This document shows, in pieces, positions 1-10,877 of a DNA stretch of 64,000 bases. Position numbers and translations under genes: made by a program. This DNA is from Adiantum capillus-veneris. Its lineage: Eukaryota; Streptophyta; Polypodiopsida; Polypodiales; Pteridaceae. The stretch spans positions 51,121,405 through 51,185,404 of the forward strand of contig CM043962.1 in NCBI GenBank assembly GCA_014529385.2. The letters are read 5' to 3'. The stretch's first letter is position 1. The number at the start of each line of letters is the position of its first letter. The notes beneath the pieces are model-generated. The model made no database searches and was not told the DNA's origin. It saw nothing but the letters and a program-made list of their open reading frames with translations.

Positions 1-2730
1 TGCTTGTGCCTCTAACTGTTCTTCTTGGTGCTGCATGTCTTCCGCACCCTCAGGAACTTCCATTGGCTCATCTGTGGCATTTGTCCCTATTTCACTAGTA
101 ACTGATTTTGATTCTTGTGTCCTTGTTTCGGCTATCTCTCTTTGTAATTTTGTGATCTGTTGTTGGGCCAACGTATCTCTTTTAGAAGCTTCTTCTACCA
201 GGTCAACCAACATTTCTTGCAGTGTAGCTAGGTACTGTTGGAGTTCTTCATGTTTTTTCTGAAGTGCTTTGTGTTCAGCTTTCAGTCTTTCCTCCGTGGC
301 TAGAGATCCTTCTGCCATATGCATTTGTTGTCTTTGCTCTAGTCTTAATTCTTTGGGCACGGTGGTGATTTGTACTTCCAAGGCTTGCATAACTTGATTA
401 TCTACTCCTGCACTTGCCCGCACATCCCTTGGTGTTGCCCTTAATCTCTTGATGGTCAAGGAAGCTCTAATTTTTCTTTCAGCTCCAGCACTTCATCTTT
501 TGTTGCCTCTAGCTTGTCTTTTTCCTTTTTGTTTTCCTCTTGGAGAGTCTTCACTTCTCTAGAGACCTCTGCCATTTCTAGTGTTAGAGTATCTCGTTCG
601 CTCTCAACCTCCCTTCATGTTGTAGTCAGAGTAGCAAGCTCCTTTTCTGCTTCTTCAGCTTTCAGATGGGTAACTTGTACCAAGCTCAAAAGGTTATCAC
701 GCTCCATTTGCATATTATCTTCTCTAGTACGCAGCATACTGTTTTCTTTAGCAATGGTTAGAGATCGCGTTCTGACTCTGTCCAGTATCTGATATGCGGC
801 TCTTATGTCATCTTCATTCGTTGCTACCAAGTTTCTAGCCGATGGCCTATTGATAGGGCCAGGAAATGGAACCTAATATCCCATACTTATCATGAACCCT
901 GTTGGTGGTATTCTCTATGGGTTGCCCAAAGGTCTCCATTGAGGCGTTTGAGGGATGTGAACCAACCCTAGCACTCCAGGTTGTGGGGAATACCTTTCTT
1001 GAGCTTGTCTTTGTGGTTCTTGATCTATCTTTGGTCCTTGAGACCCATCATCCCTTTTCTGGTAAGTGGGGTTCTCTTGTCTCTCTTCTTCCTCTTTTGC
1101 AGCCCATGGTGGAATCGAACTTCCGTCAACCACTATTGAAGCCTCTACCATTGTGTACCTGTCTTGAATGAGGTCTTAATAGGTGTCTCTTTCTTCTTTC
1201 TACTTGTCCCTAGGTGCAAGTGTTGTCTCTTCTGTTTCTTTTGGTGAGGATTGTGGTTTGGGTGTAGAGGATTTTGGACTTGGAGGAGGAGTGGAAGAGC
1301 CTAGTGCTGAAGGTGGTGGTGTTTCAACTTTCGCCCGGTCGCCTTCCTGATCCTTCTTCACTTGCAATTCCGGCATTTCCTTCAGCTTCTTCTTGATGTC
1401 TTAAACCTCCTCCATCGTGAAGGGCTCTAGATTTTGCTATTCAAGCATCCTTTTTGTCTCCTCATATGCTCAGATGTAGTGATCAAACTGGTCCTCTAGA
1501 GGTCTAGAGGAGCTTCCTCCGACTTTTGCTGGGTCAGGTACCCAATACTCCTCAAAATACCCCTTGAGTGCTCTTTCTACCCTGAATTTGCTCAATCAGC
1601 CTCTATCCGAGCGTCTTTTTGGCTGTGTGTTTCCTTGGGTCTTGTTTCGCTTGTCATTGCTATTTTTCTTTTCTTCTTCGGTGGTTTCGCAGGCTCTTCT
1701 TCTGGCACTGTTTCTAACCTTCTTTGTAGTCTTGTGGTGACTGGTGGAGCCACTATACTTATGGGCTTGCCTTCTATATCTGGCTTCAACTTAAACCACC
1801 CATTTTTTGTTGGCGTCTCTAGCCACAGGCTCTTCTTCATGCACTATTTCTAACCTTCTTCGTAGTCTTGTGGTGACTGTTGGAGCCACTGCACTTACAT
1901 TCTCGTCTTTTGTATCTAGCTTCAACTTAAACCACTCATTCTGTGTTAGCGGCTCTGGCCACTGTCCTCTAGCACCCATGGCTTCATATGCAATCTTCAT
2001 CAAGGTTTCCCCTCCTCCAATGTACTTTGGCTTTTCCATTTCCATGTCAACCACTTGCTCATGCAGGTATTGGGCGTAATTCACTTCTTTGGGCATGATG
2101 CTTTTCAATGCCCAGATTAGTTGTGTATTTTTGGGGCCTCTTGCTGCAAACATGGAAGTATTGGTTGTAGAGCTTGCAGATCTTTGTAGCTCTCGGGTCC
2201 ACCAAGTCTTCAAACGTTTGATTAGGCTTCTTTTGGGCGAAAACCTTTACTTCGTCTCTCCTTTCCCAAATTGAGCTTCCTTTATTGTGGAGCCCCAATG
2301 CGTCTACTATGGTTTGAGGGGTGATCAAAGTTTCTATCTTCTGTCCATCTAAGGACGTAATCACTGCCTTGCCGTCTTTTTGAATTGAGTTGACTAGCTC
2401 GTAGACTCTCTAAATATCCACACCTACTGGTGGTGTTGTGAAGAAATTATATAGGTCTGCTCTTTGCAGCTGGTTGAGGGTTTCTTCTTGGTTTGCAAAT
2501 TCTAACATCTCCCATGGATTCATTGGGATATCCACCGTGCTGCCTTAATGTGGGTCTTTGAAGGTGCCCTGGTATACTGCCAATCTTTCCTTTTCTAGTG
2601 TGGCCTCATCTACCCAAGCCTTATTAGCTGGCTTGAGTGTCTCCTCTGGCAGTGTGTAGGGATCACTGGCTGCAATAATGTCCATCATGGACATTCTTTT
2701 CTATTTTGTTGGTGATTTAGTGGCCTCCAT
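1..2730 (-). pseudogene. Decayed coding region, unknown (probably retroelement) protein with coiled-coil part
   Basis: Read on the minus strand, a protein-like sequence starts near 2730 or 2694 (MSMMDIIAASDPYTL...). It runs leftwards for about 2.7 kb through in-frame stops near 2702, 2547 and 2411 and several frame changes. Recognisable blocks are a globular part (2364-2059, VITSLDGQKIETLITPQT), a part ending in WFKLKLDTKDEN (2213-1791), a lysine/proline-rich linker (PAKPPKKKRK, about 1700) and a charged heptad-like stretch at 830-615 that looks like coiled coil. I do not recognise the family. The layout and the repeat-rich setting suggest a gag-like or accessory ORF of a large LTR retrotransposon. 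The 285-bp palindrome array lies just upstream of its start. No catalytic motif is visible. It could also be a decayed host gene, but the number of breaks argues against function. Confidence 0.55.
1691..1962. repeat. 136-bp tandem duplication inside the decayed minus-strand gene
   Basis: The segment starting AGGCTCTTCTTC at 1691 recurs at 1827, giving two adjacent, diverged copies 136 bp apart. On the minus strand both encode a WFKLK...VTTRLxRRLE...EEEP block. Since 136 is not a multiple of three, the second copy is in a different frame, so the duplication itself breaks the reading frame. Confidence 0.8.
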
Positions 2731-2759
2731 TGATCCTGTAGGCACTTCGAGTGTAAAAG

Positions 2760-3473
2760 TTAGCTAATCTTGCATTTTCTCAATTTCTAGCTATCCAAAT
2801 GACTTCAAGATTGAAACACGTGCTAATTAGGGCCTAAGGGTGCAATGCACATGATCATGATTGCTTTTTGGGTGCAGATTTATATTGTGAGATATTATAC
2901 GCGTATAATGTCTAAGTGCTCAAAACAAAGTGATATTTCACATGTGCACATCTCTTATCATGTACTTCACGAGTATATGTCTGGATTTCAATTTTATTAT
3001 TATTTGGATAAGTTGTGACCACTAGAACCCTCTGTAGGCTTTGAAGCTGGATTCTGGCTTAGGTTTGAGTATATGAGGCTCAAATGGGATGAAATGAGGT
3101 AGATGCTCTCATAATCATGATGTGAAGGCTTAGAGGGGTTAAAGTTAGTCTCCAGGTTCATTTTCAAGTTAGTGAGACATCATACGCGTATGATGTCTAC
3201 TTTGTCAAAAATGGCTCAGACATGAAGTGTAAGTGGGCATTGGCATGGTATACCCTCCTGTGATATAAGAATTTGATTTGGGCTTCTCCTCCTATGCTTG
3301 GAGCCAAATATCAATCATAGAGCTTTGGATTCCGATATTGGGGTTAAGATGGGTATACAGCCACAGAATTTGATGAGACTTGAGATTTGGGCTAATATTA
3401 ATGGGATTAAGACTTTGGAAGTGAAATTTTTGCCCAAAACTATCATTTGGCTATAGAGAGACATAATACGCGT
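2760..3473. repeat. 285-bp tandem array with conserved 24-bp palindrome, left half
   Basis: Palindromes built from the half-site AGACATNATACG and its reverse complement lie at 2890-2913 (one mismatch) and 3175-3198 (perfect). The first 15 bases of a third are at 3459-3473. Start-to-start distances are 285 and 284 bp. Between palindromes the units are only weakly alike (for example, tracts resembling GGCTCAAAT...GATGAAAT recur). The array is interrupted at 3473 by the gypsy insertion and resumes at 17321. Confidence 0.8.
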
Positions 3474-4188
3474 TGTCAGGAGTTTTTTGGAGCAAGGGAT
3501 TGCGCATATGTACATATACATGCATGGTGCATCAAATAAAGGTTTTCCCATTTTCCAGAGCCAGGTGGTTACGTGGGGCCCACATGTGTACAGGTAGGAC
3601 AGCATGTACATAGTGCATCAATTTTCACTATTACCAGTACCAGTGTGTTTTCTCTACAATAATGAGGAGTTGGTAGCGCGTAAAACTTCTCAAGGAAGCT
3701 ATCCGCGGGCCGAAGACATGAGGTAAGCAAGTGCGTCAGATGGCATCTTGTGGCGTCAGGAGGGCGAATGGGGTCAATACTTGCACGTGGAGAAGTACGA
3801 ACACAACGTGGGTGTTTTCTTGTGATAATTATGCAAAAAGGTCATCATGAGGACCACTTTTAGGGGCCACTTCACGTGGTGGCGGGATGCATTATTGAAA
3901 AAAGCTGAGTGCCAGGTGTGCGGATGATGCAAAAAGGTGACAACTATGCACTACGGGGTCAGTTTTTGGCATGTTCGGGGTTTGTTTGAGGTCATCTAAA
4001 ATGCCAAGGGTGCCCAAGTAATAAAGCTAAGTGTGCGAACTGAAAAAACTGAGAGAAGACCAGAAAAAACGTGGAGAGAAGAGGAGGAACAGCCGCAATT
4101 GTGTTTTTGCTCATTTTGGAGCCTGTTTTGGCCGTAAACTGCTCATCCGAGGTCGGATTTGAGAACTTTGACATTGTAGACTGGGGTT
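3474..4188 (+). repeat. Gypsy 5' LTR, first part
   Basis: It aligns with the first ~710 bases of the 3' LTR at 16165 with about 38 differences by hand count, mostly transitions, including one short indel near 3860. It is interrupted after GGGTT at 4184-4188, the target duplication of the nested copia element. Confidence 0.93.
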
Positions 4189-4512
4189 TGTTGAGATTTC
4201 GAGCTCTACATCTTGAGTTGGCATCCACTACGGGTCTTGGCCGCTTACGACATTTACTCACAGGCGTGTTAGGTGACCGACACGGAGGATCTCTGCCAGT
4301 GATTCTACAGCTAGACTACACTTATAGTGCCATCCTAGTACGCTTCTAGCGTGTTCACACTTAGTGACCGCATGTACATATGTGCTACTTTTCAGTTTTA
4401 GCACGTAGTCATTTTGTACTCTCTTTTCTGTGTGAAGAAGAAGAAGAAGCTTTCCATCTCTGTGTGCTTTGTGCTTGTCTTGTGTAGCTCTCTTGCATCC
4501 TCATTCTTTGCA
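4189..4512 (+). repeat. Copia 5' LTR
   Basis: 324 bp, TGTTGAG...TTTGCA, colinear with 9072-9395 without indels. A GAAGAAGAAGAAG tract lies near 4435-4447. Confidence 0.95.
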
Positions 4513-4524
4513 TGGTATCAGAGC
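4513..4524 (+). other. Copia primer-binding site (initiator tRNA-Met type)
   Basis: TGGTATCAGAGC directly follows the 5' LTR. It is the usual plant copia site complementary to the 3' end of initiator methionine tRNA, used to prime minus-strand DNA synthesis. Confidence 0.93.
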
Positions 4525-4751
4525 CTGGTGCAGGCAAGAGAGGCTAAGAGAGCAAGAGCATCACAATTCCTTTGTTCAACAGGTCTCCAAAGTGCAATAC
4601 ACAGAGATTTACTGTACAAGTACAGTGGTTGTATGTACGCTTGATTGTGGACACTCGTTGATTGTAGAAAGCGTTACAGGTACCACGATAGCAGGTTCAG
4701 CAGATTTGCAGGTTTTTGCAAATTGCAGCTATTTTGTCTTAGTGCTTCAAG

Positions 4752-5720
4752 ATGTCTGACGGTTTCAGTCAGATTGTTACTTAGAAGCTTGAGAAAAATA
4801 ACTACCCTGCATGGAAGTTCAGAATAACTAATTTCCTAAAAGGAAAAGGTTATTGGGACTATGTAGGAGGAGACAATGAAAAAGAACCAGAGATTCCCGA
4901 GGCAAATGCTACAGCAGAACAAAGAAAAGCCTTGAGGGACTGGCAACAAGGCCAGAGCAAAGTGATGTATTGGCTTTCTATGAGCATCACAGATGGCATG
5001 ATGGGCTATCTACAGGATGTTGAAACCCCCGCCATTGCATGGAAAAACCTAGGCAGAGTGTTCGAGGTAAACACCAAGGCCAGGAAGCTTCAACTAAAGT
5101 CGGAGCTAAATCAGGTTAAGAGGAACAACCTCTCCATCAATGATTATGCCTTGAAGATCAAGAGCATCATTGAGGCTCTTGGATCTATTAAAGTCTCAGT
5201 GGAAGACGATGACATTGTCCGTGCATGCTTGGATGGCCTAGGAGATGAGTATGTACATTTCAGGTCTTCCATGAATACAAGAGACGACATCCCCGTGTTC
5301 CAAGATTTGATTTCTATGCTTATTCTTGAGGAGAAGAACCTTGACGCATCTTCTTCTCATGGCAGAAATAATTCTGAACGGGCCTTCTATTCTAACTCCA
5401 ACAAAGGTAGAGGTAGAGGTCGTGGTCGAGGCCCAAGGGGTTGCAGGGGCCAATTTCAAGAAGGTCAATCAAATCAAAACAATACAGGTGGCAGGGGAAA
5501 CCAGTCTCAAGGCAGGGGGAGTCAAAGAGGTCGTGGTGCAGGATCAAGCAGGCAGCAACATACTCCAGATAGCAGAGAATGTTGGACTTGTGGTGAAAGA
5601 AGCCACATGTCACGTGACTGTCCAAAGGGAAAAGCAAGTGGAAAGAGAGAACAGGGCAACTATGCATCTACTAGCAAAGATGCAGATGACAGCAAAAGCG
5701 AGCGCATGTTTGTTATGTAG
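4752..5720 (+). pseudogene. gag: Copia gag (nucleocapsid) with internal stop
   Basis: The natural start is the ATG at 4752 (MSDGFSQIVT), but a TAG at 4782-4784 interrupts codon 11; the same frame stays open from there to the TAG at 5718. The N-terminal part holds the copia gag core (YPAWKFRI, then a helical region ending LILEEKNLD). An arginine/glycine-rich stretch follows (GRGRGRGRGPRG, near 5410). A CCHC zinc knuckle, CWTCGERSHMSRDC, lies at about 5579-5620. The protein would package the element RNA in virus-like particles. The stop at 5718 separates gag from the protease in the same frame; in intact copia elements these are usually one polyprotein, so it is probably a decay stop, though a recoded boundary cannot be excluded. 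Confidence 0.9.
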
Positions 5721-5723
5721 CAT

Positions 5724-6218
5724 GTGATGAATACAATGACTGCAGAGAATTCCACCCAAGATGATGTTTGGTATGTGGATTCAAGTGCCTCTAATCACAT
5801 GACGTCTCGTGGAGAGTGGTTTAGAGATATGCGTAAACCAAATATGTCAGGCTATGTGCAGACAGGAGATGACACAGCTCACCCCATTGCTCATGTAGGG
5901 GACATACCTCTAAATACGAAGAGTGGGAAATCAAAGTACTTAGCAGATGTACTTCATGTCCCAAACATTACAAAGAATCTTGTTTCTGTTAGACAAATGG
6001 TTGATCAGGGTTTGCAGGTTCACTTCAATCCAAATGGCTATTATGTAGAAGATTTCCAGAATGGCTGTAAGCTGATCACAGAGGGCAAATGTGTGGGCAG
6101 AATGTTTACGCTGAATGTAGACATGCCTGAGGAAAAAGCTGCATTATTTGCACAGGGCACAGGTGTTGTGGCTGATGTTGACATTTGGCACAAACGCATT
6201 GGCCATGTCAATGAGTAG
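5724..6218 (+). pseudogene. pol: Copia protease and integrase N-terminal zinc-binding start
   Basis: In frame with gag. The aspartic protease motif reads DSSASNHM at 5778-5801. The family norm is D-S/T-G-A, so the active-site glycine is replaced by serine in this copy. Downstream is the conserved VLHVPNITKNLVSV block of copia proteases. At 6189 the HKRIGH block supplies the two histidines of the integrase HHCC zinc finger. The segment ends at an in-frame TAG (6216-6218). The protease would cut the polyprotein and the zinc finger belongs to the integrase. Given the stop and the changed active site, the product is very probably nonfunctional. Confidence 0.88.
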
Positions 6219-6221
6219 AGA

Positions 6222-6974
6222 TTGCGTAGCATGCAATCAAAACAGATTGTAAAAGGTTTGCCCAAATTCAAGGTGGATGGTATGCATAAAGTGTGTGCAG
6301 CATGCCAGTTTGGAAAACAGTCAAAGGGCTCATTTCCACATGAGCACAATGTATGTGAAAAGCCACTTGAGGTGGTGCACACAGATGTTTGGGGTCCAAC
6401 CGATACTGCAAGTATACATGGTTGCAGGTATTATGTCTCTTTCATTGATGACCATACAAGGAAAGTATGCGTCTACTTCATGCGTAACAAAAGTGAAGTG
6501 TTTGGTCACTTTCAAGACTTCAAAGTCATGATTGAGAAGGAGACAGATATGCAAATCAAGACATTGAGGTCAGATGGAGGGGGAGAGTACTTCTCCAATG
6601 ATTTTTCAAATTTTTTGCGAATGCATGGTATACGCAGGCAGTTTACATGCAGATATACTCCACAGCAGAATGGGGTCGCAGAAAGAAAAAACAGGCACAT
6701 TGCAGAAGTTGCTTGTGCATTGATGAATGAGAAGAACATGCCTCATCATTTCTGGGCTGAAGCTGTAAATACAGCTCTGTACATTATGAACAGGACACCT
6801 ACAGCTGCGGTGCATGATGTAACACTTGAGGAAAAGTTTACAGGTACAAAGCCTGATTTGGCACACTTGAAAGTGTTTGGCTGCATAGCTTACGTGCATG
6901 TACCAGATGAGTTGCGTAGGAAATTGGATCCTAAAGCAGAGAAATGTATTCTTGTGGGATATTCCCTTGAATAA
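6222..6974 (+). pseudogene. pol: Copia integrase catalytic core
   Basis: Continues in the same frame after the 6216 stop. Within these 250 residues, CAAC (Cys25, Cys28) completes the HHCC finger. The catalytic triad is intact: Asp55 (HTDVWGP), Asp118 (RSDGGGEY) and Glu154 (NGVAERKNR), with exactly 35 residues between the second Asp and the Glu. The C-terminal copia motif KVFGCIAYVHVPDELRRKLD follows. The enzyme would insert the DNA copy into the host genome. The frame ends at a TAA (6972-6974) inside the usual FVGYSxExKGYR region, a third decay stop. Confidence 0.92.
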
Positions 6975-7016
6975 AAGGGGTACAGGTGCTACAATCCTAC
7001 TACACGAGAATTACGA

Positions 7017-8685
7017 GTGAGCAGAGATGTAGTCTTTGATGAGATGAGCAGCTGGTACAGTAATGGACATGGCACTATTGGGGCTGATGTAAAAGATGAT
7101 GTGGTTCTACAAAATGTGAGGCCACAGTCACAGGTTTTGAGTGGACCACAAGAGTCCTCTTCTCGTGGCTCTGTTGAGAAGCCATGGAATGGTAGACTAC
7201 GTACGCAGGTTACTCCACCAGCAGGTACAGGGAATGTATCACGAAAAGGAAAGGAAAAGGTTGATGAACCTCCCTTTATGGCTGATGCATCATCACGTTT
7301 TTCACATGTAAACATGGATTCAGATGGTTCTAAACAAATTCTTGATGAGGAATTTGGAATTCCAGCTGTCAGGACACCTGGTGTAAGGAAAGTACAAGAA
7401 GATGTTAGAGGGCAAAGGAGTGACCCAGGACCGCGCAGATCTAACAGAGTTAGAAATCCAGTTCAAAAATTGACTTATGATGGGTATCTAGCTCATCACC
7501 AAGCCTACATGGCTAAGGTGATACAGAATGTGGAGCCCACATGTTTTGAGGATGCAATTGGAAATGTGCATTGGGATGATGCAATGAATGAAGAGATGGC
7601 TGCATTGGAAGCAAACGACACATGGGAGTTGGTGCCATTGCCAAGTGGAAAGAAAGCTATTGGCTGTAAATGGGTGTATAAAACCAAGCATAAGGCTGAT
7701 GGTAACATTGAGCGTCACAAGGCAAGGCTGGTCGCAAAGGGTTATGCACAGACGTATGGCATAGACTATGAGGAGACCTTTGCTCCAGTGGCAAAGATGA
7801 CGACTATGAGAGCTGTCATAGCAGTGGCTGAATCTAGAGGATGGATTATGCATCAAATGGATGTAAAGAATGCCTTCTTGAATGGTGAGTTGCAAGAGGA
7901 AGTGTATATAGATCAGCCACCTGGTTATGTCGATCCAGGTTACCCAAATTATGTATGCAGGCTTCTCAAAGCTTTGTATGGTTTGAAGCAGGGCTCTAGA
8001 GCATGGTATGACAGGATTGCCACGTATCTTGTCAGTATTGGTTTTAGGAGAGCTCATGCTGATCATTCACTCTATGTACGTGAGAGTGATGTGGGGATTG
8101 TGGTCATTACCATATATGTAGATGACCTTATTATTGTGGGTGACAATGCTATGGAGATTGACCATGTGAAGGGTCTTCTCAAACAGGATTTTGAAATGAA
8201 AGATTTGGGCGAGTTGCGCTACTTTCTTGGCATTGAGGTAATCAGGACTCCAGAGGGTGTATGGCTGTCACAAAAACAGTATGCTTTGGACATGTTGTCA
8301 AAGTATGGTATGGCTGATTGTAAGCCAATTTCTATTCCCTTGGATGTGAATGCAAAGTTGAGTACAGAGAAGGGTGATGTTGTTGAGGATGTCAAGATGT
8401 ACAGGAAGATTGTGGGTAGTCTAATCTACTTGACTATCACGAGGCCAGACTTGAGCTACACAGTAGGCTTGGAGATTCAGTTCATGCAGCTTCCGAGGAA
8501 GCCACATTTGGATGGAGTACGACGCACACTTCGGTATGTGCAAGGGACTCTTGAGTACGCATTGTTCTATGCAGCAGATGCGCCATTACTATTGTATGGG
8601 TATACAGATGCAGATTGGGCAGGTAGCATTGTTGATAGGAGATCTACGAGTGGCTTCATGTTCTCTTTTGGGAGTGCTGCTGACT
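7017..8685 (+). pseudogene. pol: Copia reverse transcriptase and start of RNase H
   Basis: The frame is the same as upstream. After a variable linker, the copia RT starts near 7560 (CFEDAIGNVHWDDAMNEEM), with WVYKTKHKADG, KARLVAKGYAQ and the DVKNAFLNGELQEEVY block. The catalytic YVDDLIIVG lies at 8115-8141. RNase H begins near 8605 with TDADWAGSIVDRRSTSGF. The reading continues as unrelated sequence after about 8675, where RNase H moves to the +1 frame. RT copies the element RNA into DNA. No active-site residue is lost in RT itself. Confidence 0.93.
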
Positions 8686-9099
8686 TGGAGCAGCCAAAAC
8701 CAGCCTACGGTTGCTTTATCGAGCACAGAGGCCGAGTACAGAGGTGCAGCAGTTGCGGCGTGCAAGGTAGCTTGGCTACGCATATTACTTGAGGACTTGG
8801 GAGTACAAGTGGACCAGCAGATTGTCATCCATTGTGACAACCTCAGCAGCATGCAGTTGGCTAGGAACCCAGTGTTCCATGCCAAGACCAAGCACATAGA
8901 GGTCCATTACCACTACGTTCGAGAGCGAGTGTTGGCGGGCGACATCGACTTGGTCTACGTCAGCACAGAGGAGAAGATAGAAGATATCTTTACCAAGGCC
9001 CTCGGAGCTGAGAAGCTTCGACATTTCCGAACCATGCTTGGATTCTGCGACATGCAGAGCTCGAGGGGGAGTGTTGAGATGTCGAGCTCTACATCTTGA
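8676..9099 (+). pseudogene. pol: Copia RNase H, frameshifted C-terminal part
   Basis: From about 8676 the RNase H continues one frame over: LLTWSSQNQPTVALSSTEAEY with the conserved STEAEY, then IHCDNLSSMQLARNPVFH (catalytic Asp) and KHIEVHYHYVRE. It ends with the copia tail DIFTKALGAEKLRHFRTMLG. The stop at 9097 lies 26 bp inside the 3' LTR, a common arrangement in copia. A single-base-scale indel near 8672-8682 explains the frame change. Confidence 0.9.
9063..9071 (+). other. Copia polypurine tract
   Basis: GAGGGGGAG immediately before the 3' LTR (TGTTGAG at 9072). It primes plus-strand synthesis. Confidence 0.9.
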
Positions 9100-9395
9100 G
9101 CTGGCATCCACTACGGGTCTTGGCCGCTTACGACATTTACTCACTGGCGCGTTAGGTGACCAACACGGAGGATCTCTACCAGTGATTCTATAGCTGGACT
9201 ACACTTATAGTGTCAGCCTAGTATGCTTCTAGCGAGTTCACACTTAGTGACCGCATGTACATATGTGCTACTTTTCAGTTTTAGCACTTAGTCATTTTGT
9301 ACTCTCTTTTCTGTGTGAAGAAGAAGAAGAATCTTTCCATCTATGTGTGCTTTGTGCTTGTCTTGTGTAGATCTCTTGCATCCTCATTCTTTACA
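9072..9395 (+). repeat. Copia 3' LTR
   Basis: 324 bp, the same length as the 5' LTR with 17 substitutions and no indels by hand count. It is followed by the GGGTT target duplication at 9396-9400. Confidence 0.95.
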
Positions 9396-9816
9396 GGGTT
9401 TTGGGCCATTTCGGACACGATGGCGTTGTGCATTTTGCCAAATTCCTCATGGTTTTTCTGTTGTTTTGGCTGTGTAAGTTTCTCCTATGAGCGAAGCTTC
9501 TTCTCCAATTTGTGATTGTATCTGACATATTTTACCAATACTGTGTCAGCTATTTGCCCCATTGGTGTTGGCCCAAGCTCATTTGTATCTAAACATAAAA
9601 AATTCTCCTCTTTTGAGCTGAGTTTTGTGTGTGTGTCTCTCTGTGTGGAGTGGGTAAATGGGTAGTCTCTCTCCTCTCACTCCATAGGTGTGTTCCCTGT
9701 CTCGGCCAGGTGGGTTGTGTAAGCCGAGTGGTGCCCCATAGTGTGTGTGTATATCATCCCAAGAGTGTGTGTCGGGTCGTTATAGAGGCGTTCTGTGTGT
9801 TTCCATCCCGCTCACA
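9396..9816 (+). repeat. Gypsy 5' LTR, second part
   Basis: Resumes with GGGTTTTGGGCC, matching 16876 onward in the 3' LTR, and ends CTCACA at 9816. It is shorter than the 3' copy mainly because of two GT-tract length differences. Confidence 0.92.
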
Positions 9817-9822
9817 TTCTTT

Positions 9823-9836
9823 TGGTGCCCCCACAG
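9823..9836 (+). other. Candidate gypsy primer-binding site
   Basis: TGGTGCCCCCACAG starts 6 bp after the LTR end and is followed by GGATC. It resembles a degenerate version of the TGGCGCC...GGATC sites of many plant gypsy elements (tRNA-Asp type). The assignment is weak. Confidence 0.4.
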
Positions 9837-10877
9837 AGGATCTTCTTCGAGTACCTTCTGCTTCGAGCTTCGAGATTCGGGATTCGGGATTACAGGTTGC
9901 TGACTACAGGTTATAGGTTACAGGGATAGGTACAGGTATAGGTAATTCACACAGGTACAGGTAGCTGGAGTACAGTGATATACTAGCAATGGTGTCACTT
10001 GTAGTTGTTGTGGGTATGCATCATTTGGCGCCTATTTGAGCGCATTGTCTACTGGTATTGTACGTTACTTGTGGAAACTGCCATTGTACACCTTTGTGGA
10101 GCCATATTTGGTTTTATTTGGCAGTCCCAGCCATTTCTGAGACTTGGTCTAGAAGATAGTCATTTCTGAGACTTGACTATACGAGATTTTCATAAGCCTT
10201 CGTGTGAGGGTCGATAGCGTGAGGTTTTATTGAGCTAGGGGATTCTCAAATGTGGAGATCCTTTCGGTGATACAGGTAGCTGGAGCACCCTTTTCATGAC
10301 CTCGCCATAGGCTATGTACTAGTGATTCCTACTTGATGCTCGAGTTCTATTGTTGGAAGTTTATGCATACATATACAGTCTATATTTTGGGTTCACACTG
10401 CTCTACTTCTGGGGAAACTCTACCAAAATTTTTCCAAGTTGTGATGGCTGGTTTTTTGGTCTTTTGAGCCATTTATGCTGTTATGCTACTGAAATTTTGA
10501 CAAAATCAGAGGATAAGACATGTGTGCTCTCTTGGAAGCTGCATGGTTGACTTTAATGGATGATCAAAATTGCCCTCAATTCACTCCTTTTCATTTAACT
10601 CAAAGAATCCATATAAATGTTCATGTGTCCAGGAAGATTTTTTTCCAACAGTGCATAGTCTTTATGTTTGGGCCAAGAAGATTAAGAGAGATACTGGAAT
10701 GTCCTTTGCCTGTTGTAATTCCGATGATTAACTAGGAAAACTCATTTGATGTGCATGTGTTAGTCCTTATCTAAAGCTGAGCTCCATTGAAGTTTCTAGG
10801 GATTGAGTCAGTCAAAAGTTTTGGGTTCTTGCACGTGTGTTCGAAGGGGTTCTCAAAGCATCAAAACTTGGGTAGTC
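9837..10877 (+). other. Gypsy 5' untranslated leader
   Basis: About 1 kb between primer site and gag without a convincing reading frame. It contains short CAGGTACAGGTA-type direct repeats near 9915-9965 and again near 10270. Long leaders are usual in Tat-like elements. Confidence 0.6.

Larger units (their letters stand above)
4189..9395 (+). mobile_element. Ty1/copia LTR retrotransposon nested in the gypsy 5' LTR
   Basis: A structurally complete 5.2-kb element. The LTRs at 4189-4512 and 9072-9395 are both 324 bp, begin TGTTGAGAT, and end in TTTGCA and TTTACA. The primer site follows at 4513, a purine tract precedes the 3' LTR, and the 5-bp target duplication is GGGTT (4184-4188 and 9396-9400). 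Gene order gag, protease, integrase, reverse transcriptase, RNase H is diagnostic of copia. The LTRs differ at 17 of 324 positions (about 5%) by hand count. The single long reading frame carries in-frame stops at 4782, 5718, 6216 and 6972 and a frameshift near 8675, so this copy is inactive on its own. Confidence 0.95.

Noticed and set aside
2890-3198. CRISPR-like spaced palindromic repeats
   Set aside because: Spacing is 285 bp, spacers are related to each other, and the setting is a plant genome with no cas genes.
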